Shown in pieces: positions 44,724 through 53,206 of a stretch of DNA of 60,070 nt; the stretch's first letter is position 1, and each line of letters starts with the position of its first letter. The translations under genes were made by a program, and so were the position numbers. The notes under the pieces were generated by a model that was given only the letters and a program-made list of their open reading frames with translations, was not told the DNA's origin and searched no databases. The stretch is from a bacterium (GTDB lineage: Bacteria; Zhuqueibacterota; QNDG01; DSAB01), in NCBI GenBank assembly GCA_011388275.1, contig DSAB01000092.1:1-60070 (forward strand), read 5' to 3'.

Positions 44724-45968
44724 ATGATGCATTATCCGCTGCTGTCCAGGGACGATATGAAAGCCATCGATGCCCTGAAATCATACCATGGAGGGGCCGC
44801 GAAGATCCGCTCCACCATCGATCAGATGCGTGACTACGAGCACCGCCGCAAACTGTGTCAGGAAAAAGGATGGGGAAATTACATTGATGAAGCCGAAACC
44901 TGGGCCAGTAAATTTCCCAAGGTCGACAACTGGAAAAAGGAACACACCATTCAATTTAATCCCAGCTATGGTACGGCCCGCAGCCAGGTTTCCGGCTTCC
45001 AGGGAGCCAAAGTCACCCATCACGCCATTCGGCGCATCGCGGAAAGCGCGGATTCCGACACACCCTGCTTCGCGCCGACCGAGATGATTTCCGTGGTGGC
45101 TCTTACGGACAATTATGTATACAACGGCGACCTGCTGGCCACCCTCACTATGGCTGAAAACATCATGAAAGCCTCCAAATTCTGCAGCACAAACCTGATC
45201 GGTATTCCTCAGCCCGAAAGCCGCTTTCGGAAACTCGAGGAAGTGACCGGAAAGACCTTTGAACGGCGCGATGCGGGTGACGGGCTCTCACAGCTGATAT
45301 TAAAGAACCAGGGCACTTTTTTCGGCAACTTCGGAGGCATCGAGGTCGCCAACGACAACCACCTGATCTATCTGGACGGCATCACGCGGACCGCTCTGGC
45401 CACAGGAGGGAACTTCTATCTTAATCCAAGCTGGAGCACCATTGTGGCAGTCTGTTATTACGGAAGAGATATCAAGAACCTCACCATCAAAGTCTCCATG
45501 CTGCTTTCCACGCAGAACCTGATGCAGTTCCGCATGCTGCTGAACATCATGAAGGAATATCTGCGGGAAGACGGCACCTCGCCCATCTATGAAATCAACG
45601 TGGGCAACGGAGCCACGGCCGAAACGTTCATTCAATGCGCGGAAGAGCTGGACAGAAGCGGTATCAAAGGCGTCAGTCTGGCCGCACATGTCTATATCAA
45701 TCCCGACCTGGGCATGGAGGGATTCAACTGGACCGAAAACATGTTCAGAGTATTGAAAAGCGGCACCAACATGACTTATAAATATGAAAGCGACGGAACG
45801 GCCCGTGAAATGGACACCATGGAGGCCTATTTTCTTCCCGAAGAAGACCGGGATCGGGCCGCTCAGAAGATCGGAGACGTCATCTATTATAAATCCCTGC
45901 AGGCTTCCAGGGACGGCATGGCTATGATGAAAGAGGGCATCCCGGTTGTTTTCGCCGAGAGCTGCTGA
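44724..45968 (+). CDS. Unrecognised 414-aa protein heading the threonine operon
   Basis: Soluble protein without signal peptide or membrane segment. I do not recognise its family. No Rossmann GxGxxG, P-loop, CxxC or radical SAM motif is seen. Striking conserved-looking stretches are FNPSYGTARSQVSGFQGAK (about 78-96), CFAPTEMISVVALTDNYVYN (about 113-132), NLIGIPQPESRF, EINVGNGATAETFIQCAEEL and YINPDLGMEGFNWTENMF. Regular alternation of hydrophobic strands and helices would suit an alpha/beta barrel. AAAGGAGGG lies 4-6 nt before ATGATG, so the start is secure at 44724 or 44727. An aminotransferase follows after 34 nt, then thrC and a homoserine kinase, suggesting an amino-acid metabolic role. 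Confidence 0.8.
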   Translation: MMHYPLLSRDDMKAIDALKSYHGGAAKIRSTIDQMRDYEHRRKLCQEKGWGNYIDEAETWASKFPKVDNWKKEHTIQFNPSYGTARSQVSGFQGAKVTHHAIRRIAESADSDTPCFAPTEMISVVALTDNYVYNGDLLATLTMAENIMKASKFCSTNLIGIPQPESRFRKLEEVTGKTFERRDAGDGLSQLILKNQGTFFGNFGGIEVANDNHLIYLDGITRTALATGGNFYLNPSWSTIVAVCYYGRDIKNLTIKVSMLLSTQNLMQFRMLLNIMKEYLREDGTSPIYEINVGNGATAETFIQCAEELDRSGIKGVSLAAHVYINPDLGMEGFNWTENMFRVLKSGTNMTYKYESDGTAREMDTMEAYFLPEEDRDRAAQKIGDVIYYKSLQASRDGMAMMKEGIPVVFAESC

Positions 45969-46002
45969 ACATTCATTAAACCCTCAAGGCAAGGAGTCCT
46001 CC

Positions 46003-47223
46003 ATGATTGAAAACTGGCCTCCCCGTTATGCTCAAAATATACAGGGATACGGCGGATACTCCATCGGAAAGCTCTTCAAGATGCTTCGGGATCCGGAGAT
46101 CATCTCTCTGGCCGGCGGGCTGCCTTCACCCGACATGTTTCTGAAAACGCAGATCCGGGAAGTGTCGAAACAGCGTCTTGAACAGGATCTGGAAACCATT
46201 TTCCAGTACACGGCCATACAGGGAGAGATTGAACTCCTCGAGGCCTGTATCGCTTTTCTGCGGCGGGACCGGATTCGCGTGAACATGGAAGAGATATTCA
46301 TCACATCCGGCGGTCAGCACGGCCTGGATATTCTGGGACGCTGCTTTCTCGATCCCGGCGACGCTCTGGTGCTGGACCGGCCGACTTTCGCCGGCGCCAT
46401 TACGGCTTTTCAGATGCAGCGCCCTGAATTTCTGGGCGTGGATATCGAAAACGACGGATCGGATATCGATGCCATGAAAAAAGTGATTCTTGGACGGCCG
46501 AAATCCCGCGCTCCCAAATTTATTTACGTGGTGCCCGACTTTCAGAATCCCACAGGGATCGCCATGAGCCTGGAGAAACGCAGGGCATTGCTGGACCTGA
46601 GTTACGAGACGAAAATCCCTGTTGTGGAAGACAGCCCCTATCGGGACTTCCGGTATTACGGAACCTCCATTCCGTCTATTTACAGCCTGGACCAGGAGCG
46701 GGAAGGGGGTCATGTCATCGGCCTGTACACATTCTCCAAGCTCTTCTGCCCCGGCATCCGTGTGGGGTTCAGCATCGGCCCGTCGGACGTGATCCGGACC
46801 ATGATGAACATCAAGGAAGGCAACGTGCTCAACACGCCCAAATACAATCAGGATCTGTGCGCGGCCTTTCTGACCCGGATGGATCTGGACGCCCATTTGC
46901 GTAAATGCATCGCCTATTACCGGGAGAAAATGGATGTTTTCCTGGGAACCATGACATCCCATTTCCCGTCCGATTGGGGTGTGACATGGACCCGGCCCGA
47001 GGGAGGTCTTTTTCTGTGGGTGACCGTGCCGAAACATATCGACACCAAAGAGCTCTTTTACGAAGCCGTTAAATACAAGGTGGCTTTCGTGCCCGGTGAA
47101 GTCTTTTACGGTGAAAATCCATCCAATCATCACATGCGGATCAACTTTTCCTATGCCACCAAAGAGCAGCTGGCCGAGGCGGTGAAGCGTCTGGCCAACT
47201 GTATCGAGAGTCAGATCAAATGA
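46003..47223 (+). CDS. PLP-dependent class I/II aminotransferase, LysN/KAT-like
   Basis: 406-aa fold-type I aminotransferase. The PLP-binding lysine is in YTFSKLFCPGIRVGF (Lys at about 244). Upstream are SGGQHGLDILGR, PDFQNPTGIAMS and EDSPYRDFRY. The sequence belongs to the MocR-like/2-aminoadipate aminotransferase group, whose members accept aromatic, branched or aminoadipate substrates. Its true substrate is open; adjacency to thrC suggests aspartate-family or branched-chain amino acids. AAGGAG lies about 8 nt before the ATG at 46003. It is 12 nt from thrC, so the genes form one operon. Confidence 0.9.
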   Translation: MIENWPPRYAQNIQGYGGYSIGKLFKMLRDPEIISLAGGLPSPDMFLKTQIREVSKQRLEQDLETIFQYTAIQGEIELLEACIAFLRRDRIRVNMEEIFITSGGQHGLDILGRCFLDPGDALVLDRPTFAGAITAFQMQRPEFLGVDIENDGSDIDAMKKVILGRPKSRAPKFIYVVPDFQNPTGIAMSLEKRRALLDLSYETKIPVVEDSPYRDFRYYGTSIPSIYSLDQEREGGHVIGLYTFSKLFCPGIRVGFSIGPSDVIRTMMNIKEGNVLNTPKYNQDLCAAFLTRMDLDAHLRKCIAYYREKMDVFLGTMTSHFPSDWGVTWTRPEGGLFLWVTVPKHIDTKELFYEAVKYKVAFVPGEVFYGENPSNHHMRINFSYATKEQLAEAVKRLANCIESQIK

Positions 47224-47235
47224 CGGGATGAATCC

Positions 47236-48603
47236 ATGAAATCCATTCTGTTCTACTCTACCAATCAGCAGTCTCCGCCTGTCCCGTTCCGCGAAGCCCT
47301 GTTGCAGGGCCAGGCTCCGGACCGGGGACTGTACATGCCGGAATCCATACCGGTGATCGATTCGGAAGAGATCGCCGGGTTTTCGTCCATGGACTACCCG
47401 GAAATCGCTTTTCACGTCAGCCGGCGATTTCTTTGGGATCAGATTGAAGAAGAGGCCTTGAAACGTCTGGTTTACGACGCCTATGATTACCCTGTCCCCC
47501 TTGAAGAGCTGGAGACGGACAAGGTCATCATGCGGCTGGACCAGGGACCCACGGCGTCGTTCAAGGATTTTGCCGCCCGCATGATGGGACGCCTGATGCA
47601 GTACTATCTGGATCGGGAAAATCGGGAGCTGCTGATTCTGACCGCCACCTCCGGGGACACCGGTTCGGCGATTGCCAACGCTTTTTACGGTCTGGGCAAT
47701 ATTCGAGTAGTGGTATTATTTCCGAAAGACGAGGTCACCGCCAGACAGCGGAAACAGATGACTACACTGGGTCAAAATGTCTGCATTCTGGCTCTGGACG
47801 CCAAATTCGACGACTGTCAGGCACTCGTGAAAAAAGCGTTCGCGGATCCGGATCTGGCCGGACTGAATCTTTCCTCTGCGAACTCGATCAATATAGGCCG
47901 CCTTCTCCCCCAGTCCATCTATTACTTTTACGCCTGGGCCAGGCTGCGTCGGAACCGGATTCTTCCGATTGTGTTTTCCGTACCCTCCGGAAATTTCGGC
48001 GACATGATGGGCGGCCTTCTCGCCTTTCGTATGGGACTGCCCGTGAAGCGCTTTGTCATATCCACGAACGAAAACGATGAATTCCCCCTGTTTCTGAAAA
48101 ACGGCCGCTATGAAAAGATCGTGCCCTCCAGAAATTGTCTTTCGAGCGCCATGAACGTGGGCCATCCCAGCAACCTGGCCCGGGTCGTGGCGCTTTACAA
48201 CGGACAAATGGACGAGCAGGGACGCATTTTCCAAAAACCGGACATGGAGGCCATGCGCCGCGACATGGCCTCGTACAGCATCACCGACCGGGAAACGGAG
48301 AAGACGATTCAGCATGTCTACCGACAATACCGGACTCTGCTGGAACCCCATGGAGCCGCAGGATGGGCGGGTCTGCAGCGATTTCTGAACGATCATCCGG
48401 AATCCGCCGAAGATCTGTGTGTCTCTCTGGAAACCGCGCATCCCGCTAAATTCCCGGAGAAACTTCGCGAACTGCTCTCCGTGGATCCCGACCTTCCCCC
48501 CAGTCTGGAAGGCCTGGAATCCAAAAACGAAGACTATGAACATCTGCCCAACACCTATGAAGCGTTCAAGCATTTTCTCACGGATCGTTACGCCAAAGGA
48601 TGA
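47236..48603 (+). CDS. thrC: Threonine synthase
   Basis: 455-aa PLP enzyme converting O-phosphohomoserine to threonine. The N-terminus is the threonine-synthase N domain (FYSTNQQSPPVPFREALLQG, DRGLYMPE). The PLP lysine is in GPTASFKDFAARMMG (Lys at about 110). LTATSGDTGSAIANAF binds the cofactor phosphate, and SVPSGNFGDMMGG follows. It belongs to the E. coli/fungal-type long class. GGGATGAATCC precedes the ATG weakly; 12-nt spacing to the previous gene suggests coupling. A homoserine kinase of the phosphoglycerate-mutase type follows. Confidence 0.95.
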   Translation: MKSILFYSTNQQSPPVPFREALLQGQAPDRGLYMPESIPVIDSEEIAGFSSMDYPEIAFHVSRRFLWDQIEEEALKRLVYDAYDYPVPLEELETDKVIMRLDQGPTASFKDFAARMMGRLMQYYLDRENRELLILTATSGDTGSAIANAFYGLGNIRVVVLFPKDEVTARQRKQMTTLGQNVCILALDAKFDDCQALVKKAFADPDLAGLNLSSANSINIGRLLPQSIYYFYAWARLRRNRILPIVFSVPSGNFGDMMGGLLAFRMGLPVKRFVISTNENDEFPLFLKNGRYEKIVPSRNCLSSAMNVGHPSNLARVVALYNGQMDEQGRIFQKPDMEAMRRDMASYSITDRETEKTIQHVYRQYRTLLEPHGAAGWAGLQRFLNDHPESAEDLCVSLETAHPAKFPEKLRELLSVDPDLPPSLEGLESKNEDYEHLPNTYEAFKHFLTDRYAKG

Positions 48604-48643
48604 ACGACTGAATCCAGACCATGGAAAGATCAATGAGGCTGAC

Positions 48644-49861
48644 ATGAAAACCATCATTATACTCGCCGACGGCATGGCCGATTATCCCGTCGGGATCCTG
48701 GGAGATCTGACCCCCATGCAGAAGGCCGTGACACCCAATATGGACAGTCTGTGCCGTATGGGACGATCGGGCCGTCTGGTCACGGTTCCGGAAGACATGC
48801 CGCCGGGCAGCGAAATCGCCAACCTGTCCGTTCTCGGATACGATGTTCACAAGGTGTATCAGGGGCGCGGCGTACTGGAAGCCGCTGCCATGGGTGTGGA
48901 GCTGGACGATACGGATCTGGCCATGCGATGCAATCTCATCTGTATCGAATCAGACCGGATCAAGAACCACAGCGCCGGCCATATCTCGTCCGAAGAGGCC
49001 CGTGAACTGATCGAATGCCTCAACAAGGACCTTGGAACCGACCGTATTCGTTTCTATCCCGGAGTCAGTTACCGCCATCTGCTGGTGGTGAAGAACGGTC
49101 GCAGCGATGTCGATTGCACGCCGCCTCATGACGTGCCCGGAACGCCGTTCCGGGATGTACTGGTCAAGCCCTCGAGCGGGGCCGGAAAAGAAACGGCCGA
49201 CCTGCTCAATGATTTGATACTGAAATCACATGACACACTGGCCCGGCATCCGGTGAACCGGAAACGGCATGCAGAGGGAAAAGATCCCGCAAATTCCATC
49301 TGGGTCTGGGCGCCGGGTCACAAGCCGCGGATGAAGACGCTCAAAGAGAAATACGGAATCACGGGCGCCGTGATCTCCGCAGTGGATTTGATTTTCGGCA
49401 TCGGCGTCTACGCGGGCATGAAAGCCGTACATGTGGAAGGAGCCACGGGACTTTACGATACCAATTACCCGGGAAAAGCTCGGGCCGCTATGGATGTACT
49501 GAAGGAGGTGGACCTGGTCTATCTGCATATCGAAGCTCCCGACGAGGCCGGCCATGAAGGCAATGCCGAACTCAAGATCCGGACCCTGGAAGACATCGAC
49601 AGTCAGGTTGTCGGTCCTATCATGAAGGCTGTCGAAGAGATGGAGGAACCTGTCACGCTGGCCCTCTTGCCCGACCATCCAACGCCTTGCGCGATTCGAA
49701 CCCATGTCCGTGACGCGGTGCCCTTTGTCATCGCCCGTCCCGGCGAGGAGCCGGACGGAGTGACAGAATTCAACGAATTCAGCGTGGAAAAAGGATCCTA
49801 CGGCCTTTTGAAAAACGGTGAATTCATGGACGTTCTGTTAAACCGCTCCATCAAATCCTGA
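48644..49861 (+). CDS. ApgM-family homoserine kinase (ThrB2 type)
   Basis: 405-aa alkaline-phosphatase-superfamily protein of the cofactor-independent phosphoglycerate mutase archaeal-type family. Metal-binding features are ILADGMADYP at the N-terminus, GSEIANLSVLGYD (phospho-Ser), HIEAPDEAGHEG, and LPDHPTPCAIRTH. The same family includes phosphoglycerate mutases and homoserine kinases. The direct operon link to thrC argues for homoserine kinase, supplying the thrC substrate. The ATG at 48644 has GAGG 7 nt upstream; the longer open frame starts within thrC. Homoserine dehydrogenase and aspartokinase are absent from the window. Confidence 0.88.
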   Translation: MKTIIILADGMADYPVGILGDLTPMQKAVTPNMDSLCRMGRSGRLVTVPEDMPPGSEIANLSVLGYDVHKVYQGRGVLEAAAMGVELDDTDLAMRCNLICIESDRIKNHSAGHISSEEARELIECLNKDLGTDRIRFYPGVSYRHLLVVKNGRSDVDCTPPHDVPGTPFRDVLVKPSSGAGKETADLLNDLILKSHDTLARHPVNRKRHAEGKDPANSIWVWAPGHKPRMKTLKEKYGITGAVISAVDLIFGIGVYAGMKAVHVEGATGLYDTNYPGKARAAMDVLKEVDLVYLHIEAPDEAGHEGNAELKIRTLEDIDSQVVGPIMKAVEEMEEPVTLALLPDHPTPCAIRTHVRDAVPFVIARPGEEPDGVTEFNEFSVEKGSYGLLKNGEFMDVLLNRSIKS

Positions 49862-49888
49862 CACCGATAAAACAAGCAGAGAAGAATC

Positions 49889-51604
49889 ATGGATAACAAT
49901 TATCCTCACCTCTGTCTTCGGTCATCGGCGAAAAAAATGCTTGCCGTCTTGGTTCTCCTGACAGTATGTGTCCCGCATAACGGAATATCCGACACAAGAA
50001 CAGACAGCCTTCTGACGCGTCTGAGGGAAAATCCTCCTCCGCCGGAACGGTTGAGCGCGCTTCTTCTTCTGGCCAGCGAAGCCCTTCAAACGGAAACAGA
50101 CACGGCTCTGAAGGCTGCTCGTGAAGCCATTGAACTGGCCCGCCGGCTGAAACAGGATCTTGAACTGAGCCAGGCTCTGGAACTGGCGGCCCGGGCTTTA
50201 TGGAATCAGCGACGGCACCAGGAAGCGCTTCGCCATTTTCAGGAAGAAAAATTGTTGATCCGGCGTCTCTCGCCCGACAACATAGACCTCTCTCCTTTCT
50301 GGACCAGACGCCGGACAGCCAATTTAAACCATCTGATTGGTCTTTACCATGACATGGACATGCATGAAAACGCGGCCAGGCACTGCGAGGAACTGCTGGA
50401 ACTCGAAGCGGTTCTGAAAGACCATGAAGTGCTCCATGCACTGAGCATGGCAGGATACTTTTATTATTTGTCCGCCGATTATACTCGGGCCCTGAAAACC
50501 AAGCTGCGGTCCGTGCGTCTGGCCGAATCACTCAAAGACACCGCCTATCTGATCAGCGAGACCAGTCATTTGGGATTCATTCACCGGGACATGGCCAATC
50601 TGGAATCCGCCATGGAACTTTTTCGGAAAGCCGCCGGCCTGGCCCGGACCACCGGTGATATCGGCATGACCATCTCATCCCTCAATGAGATCGGGAATGT
50701 TCATTTTTATAATCATGATTATGATCAAGCCCTGTCAATAAAAACCGAAGCCCTGAACCTGGCCCGGTCGTTGAATTCACCTTCGCATATCGCTTTCGTA
50801 TCACATGATATAGGACTGATCTACCAGCAGCAGGGTCAGCATGAACGGGCCCTCGAACACTTTCAATCTGCCTGTGAGACAGATCGAAAAAGCGGAAATA
50901 CTCGCGGAGTGACCATCTCCCTGATCAATATCGGTCAGGCTTATTATTATCTGGGACATCACGCTCCGGCATTGAAAGCGTATCACGAAGCCCTTGGACT
51001 GGCCGAGAGCGCCGACCTTCATTCTCTGCGTCAGACCCTTTACGATGCCATCGCCCGCACCTATGCCGCGCTGAACGATTACTCTCTGGCTTTCAGTTAT
51101 CTGAATCGTTCGATCGCCCTGAAAGACAGCCTCTTCAATCAGGAGATCGCCCGTATCACGACCGATCTGCAAACCCAGTATGAAACCGAACAGAAGGAAC
51201 AGCAAATCCGCCTGCTGACGCATGAAAATGAACTCAAACAGCTCAGTCTGTCGCGGCAGCGAATATTCATGATGCTGATCTCAACGGCCCTGGTTTTTTT
51301 ATCCGTTTTAACACTGATTGTTATACGGCAATACAGGGTGAATCGCCGGACCCATAAAACCATCCAGGAGCAGAATGTACGGCTCAGGGAAACGCTGGAA
51401 AACATCAAGACATTGAAAGCCCTGCTTCCGATCTGTTCCTCCTGCAAGAAAATCCGGGACGACGAAGGGTACTGGGAACAGGTGGAAATCTATATCCAAA
51501 AGCAGGTGGGAACGGCGTTTTCCCATGGAATCTGTCCCGATTGCGCGAAACAATACGAGGCGGAACTGACCGCCTTTGAATCCGAAAAAGGAGTCGAAGA
51601 ATGA
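49889..51604 (+). CDS. TPR-membrane protein with C-terminal CxxC signalling module
   Basis: 571-aa protein. An N-terminal hydrophobic export segment (about 14-34) is followed by about seven TPR repeats (about 40-420). Then come a coiled coil (about 420-450), a membrane helix (about 457-477, MMLISTALVFLSVLTLIVI), a second short coiled coil and a C-terminal module (about 505-560). That module, LLPICSSCKKIRDDEGYW, ending GICPDCAKQY, has two CxxC pairs. It occurs at the end of many PAS- or receiver-domain proteins and has no assigned function. The layout mirrors TPR histidine kinases but the kinase is absent. The stop overlaps the next gene (ATGA), so they are coupled. Confidence 0.85.
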   Translation: MDNNYPHLCLRSSAKKMLAVLVLLTVCVPHNGISDTRTDSLLTRLRENPPPPERLSALLLLASEALQTETDTALKAAREAIELARRLKQDLELSQALELAARALWNQRRHQEALRHFQEEKLLIRRLSPDNIDLSPFWTRRRTANLNHLIGLYHDMDMHENAARHCEELLELEAVLKDHEVLHALSMAGYFYYLSADYTRALKTKLRSVRLAESLKDTAYLISETSHLGFIHRDMANLESAMELFRKAAGLARTTGDIGMTISSLNEIGNVHFYNHDYDQALSIKTEALNLARSLNSPSHIAFVSHDIGLIYQQQGQHERALEHFQSACETDRKSGNTRGVTISLINIGQAYYYLGHHAPALKAYHEALGLAESADLHSLRQTLYDAIARTYAALNDYSLAFSYLNRSIALKDSLFNQEIARITTDLQTQYETEQKEQQIRLLTHENELKQLSLSRQRIFMMLISTALVFLSVLTLIVIRQYRVNRRTHKTIQEQNVRLRETLENIKTLKALLPICSSCKKIRDDEGYWEQVEIYIQKQVGTAFSHGICPDCAKQYEAELTAFESEKGVEE

Positions 51605-52182
51605 TTAAAGTGGCCGCCTTTAACGGCAGCCCCCGAAAGAACGGAAACACCGCCATTCTGCTGCAAACCGTTCTGGATACGCTGCGTAAACAGGAGATTG
51701 AAACCGCATTTATTCAGGCGGGCGGAGAGAGAGTCTCCGGCTGCCGGGCCTGCTATCAATGCCGGAAAAACCGGGACGGGCGATGCTCCATCACGGACGA
51801 TCCGGTCAATGAATGGATCGGCCTGATGCGGGATTCTCAGGGCATACTGCTGGGATCTCCCACCTATTTCGCAGACATCACCCCGGAGATGAAAGCCCTC
51901 ATCGACCGGGCCGGTTTCGTATCCCGAATGAACGATCATTTTCTCAGGCGCAAGGCCGGTGCCGCGGTGGTCTCCGTAAGAAGAGCCGGTGCCATTCACG
52001 CGTTCGATACCATCAACCATTTTTTCACCATCAGCCAGATGATCGTTCCCGGATCGACCTACTGGAATCTGGGTATAGGCCGGAATATCGGCGACGTCAG
52101 GGAAGACGAGGAGGGCCTGGCCACGATGACCGCGCTGGGAGAAAACATGGCCTGGCTTCTCAATAAATTGCACGGCGGGTGA
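51601..52182 (+). CDS. NADPH-dependent FMN reductase-like flavoprotein
   Basis: 193-aa flavodoxin-fold protein of the NADPH-dependent FMN reductase/iron-sulfur flavoprotein group. The FMN phosphate loop is NGSPRKNGNTA (8-18), followed by CRACYQC (about 49-55) and a GSPTYFADITPEMKALIDR segment. The CxxCxxC arrangement with a further Cys in GRCSIT matches iron-sulfur flavoproteins or Cys-bearing members of this family. It starts within the ATGA overlap of the TPR gene, indicating coupled translation and a possible redox link to its CxxC module. Substrate unknown. Confidence 0.87.
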   Translation: MIKVAAFNGSPRKNGNTAILLQTVLDTLRKQEIETAFIQAGGERVSGCRACYQCRKNRDGRCSITDDPVNEWIGLMRDSQGILLGSPTYFADITPEMKALIDRAGFVSRMNDHFLRRKAGAAVVSVRRAGAIHAFDTINHFFTISQMIVPGSTYWNLGIGRNIGDVREDEEGLATMTALGENMAWLLNKLHGG

Positions 52183-52240
52183 CGCTGCCGATCCGGCCGC
52201 ATCCGGCGGCCGGAAAAAGGGTCGATAAAAAGGAGGTGCG

Positions 52241-53053
52241 ATGCGCCGAATCAAATGGGCTGTCTTCCTGTTTGCCCTGGTTCTTCAATGCGCGGTTTTT
52301 CAGGAGCTGATTCAAAAGCCCGTGGTAACCTACGACGGCTTATCTCTGAAAGACCCGTCGCTGAGTCAGGCGACTCTGGTTTTCCGTCTGAATGTGGAAA
52401 ATCCCAATCCGGTCGGTCTTCCCGTCCGTGAAGCGACCTACAGGATCCGGCTTCAGGAAAAAGAATTTCTTTCAGGCGCGCTGGAAAACATTCAGCTGTC
52501 GCCCCAGGCGGTCAGCCGTGTCGCCATTCCCTGTACCGTGCAGTACCTGGAGTTTTATCAATCGCTGATCGACATATTCCGTGAGGATTCACTCTCCTAT
52601 CACCTGAGCGGCACCATGAAAGCGGGGCCTTTTTCGATTCTCTATCAGGCCGGAGGCAAAGTCCCCTTGCCCAAACCACCTTCCATCGCTCTGGCTGGAA
52701 TTCACGTAAACCGGATTCAGAATACCGGAGCCCGGGTCACTTTCTCCTTTCATCTGCAGAATCGAAATGATTTTCGTTTCGAAATCCAGGGTCTGGACTT
52801 CGATCTGACCGTAGGGGAAATCTCTCTGGCTTCCGGCGAATCGAAGAAAACGACTTCCCTGGAAAATGAAATGACGACCCTGGATCTTCCCATGGACATC
52901 AGTTTTATCAATCTGGGCCTTTCGGCCTTTCAACTGCTGTCCAAATCTTCAGCCGATTACCGGCTTCAGGGGCACTTTTACATCCTTTCTCCCGGGGGAA
53001 AAACTATTCCCCTGTCGTTTCAGAACTCGGGTCCGGTACAGATCCGGCGATAG
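52241..53053 (+). CDS. Exported LEA14/WHy-like protein
   Basis: 270-aa protein with an N-terminal signal segment (MRRIKWAVFLFALVLQCAVF). Two LEA type 2 (WHy/LEA14) beta-sandwich domains follow. The first (about 30-130) has the hallmark FRLNVENPNPVGLPV; the second (about 140-265) has FSFHLQNRNDFRFEIQGLDFDL. Such proteins occur in plants, archaea and bacteria, usually linked to desiccation or stress; the biochemical role is unknown. The AAAAGGAGG site lies 7-8 nt before the ATG. The signal has Cys at 22 but its context (LVLQC) is a poor lipobox. Confidence 0.82.
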   Translation: MRRIKWAVFLFALVLQCAVFQELIQKPVVTYDGLSLKDPSLSQATLVFRLNVENPNPVGLPVREATYRIRLQEKEFLSGALENIQLSPQAVSRVAIPCTVQYLEFYQSLIDIFREDSLSYHLSGTMKAGPFSILYQAGGKVPLPKPPSIALAGIHVNRIQNTGARVTFSFHLQNRNDFRFEIQGLDFDLTVGEISLASGESKKTTSLENEMTTLDLPMDISFINLGLSAFQLLSKSSADYRLQGHFYILSPGGKTIPLSFQNSGPVQIRR

Positions 53054-53206
53054 TCGCCGTCATTCAGGCATTCACGGTCTGCCGCGGCTGCTTTTCGTCT
53101 TGCAGCCGGAACGCCGCCTCAAGACCGCAAGCCTTTGCCCTGCCGGCGGTTCACGGAGCCCGGTTTTTTAAACCTTTACCCGAAACCGCACGTATAAGAA
53201 TACAGA

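Noticed and set aside
46126-47415. 429-aa minus-strand frame opposite the aminotransferase
   Set aside because: Spans two convincing plus-strand genes and has no motif or ribosome binding site.
53095-53118. Hairpin CGGCTGC/GCAGCCG between the LEA14-like and SpoIIE-type genes
   Set aside because: Only 7 bp and no U run, so not called a terminator.
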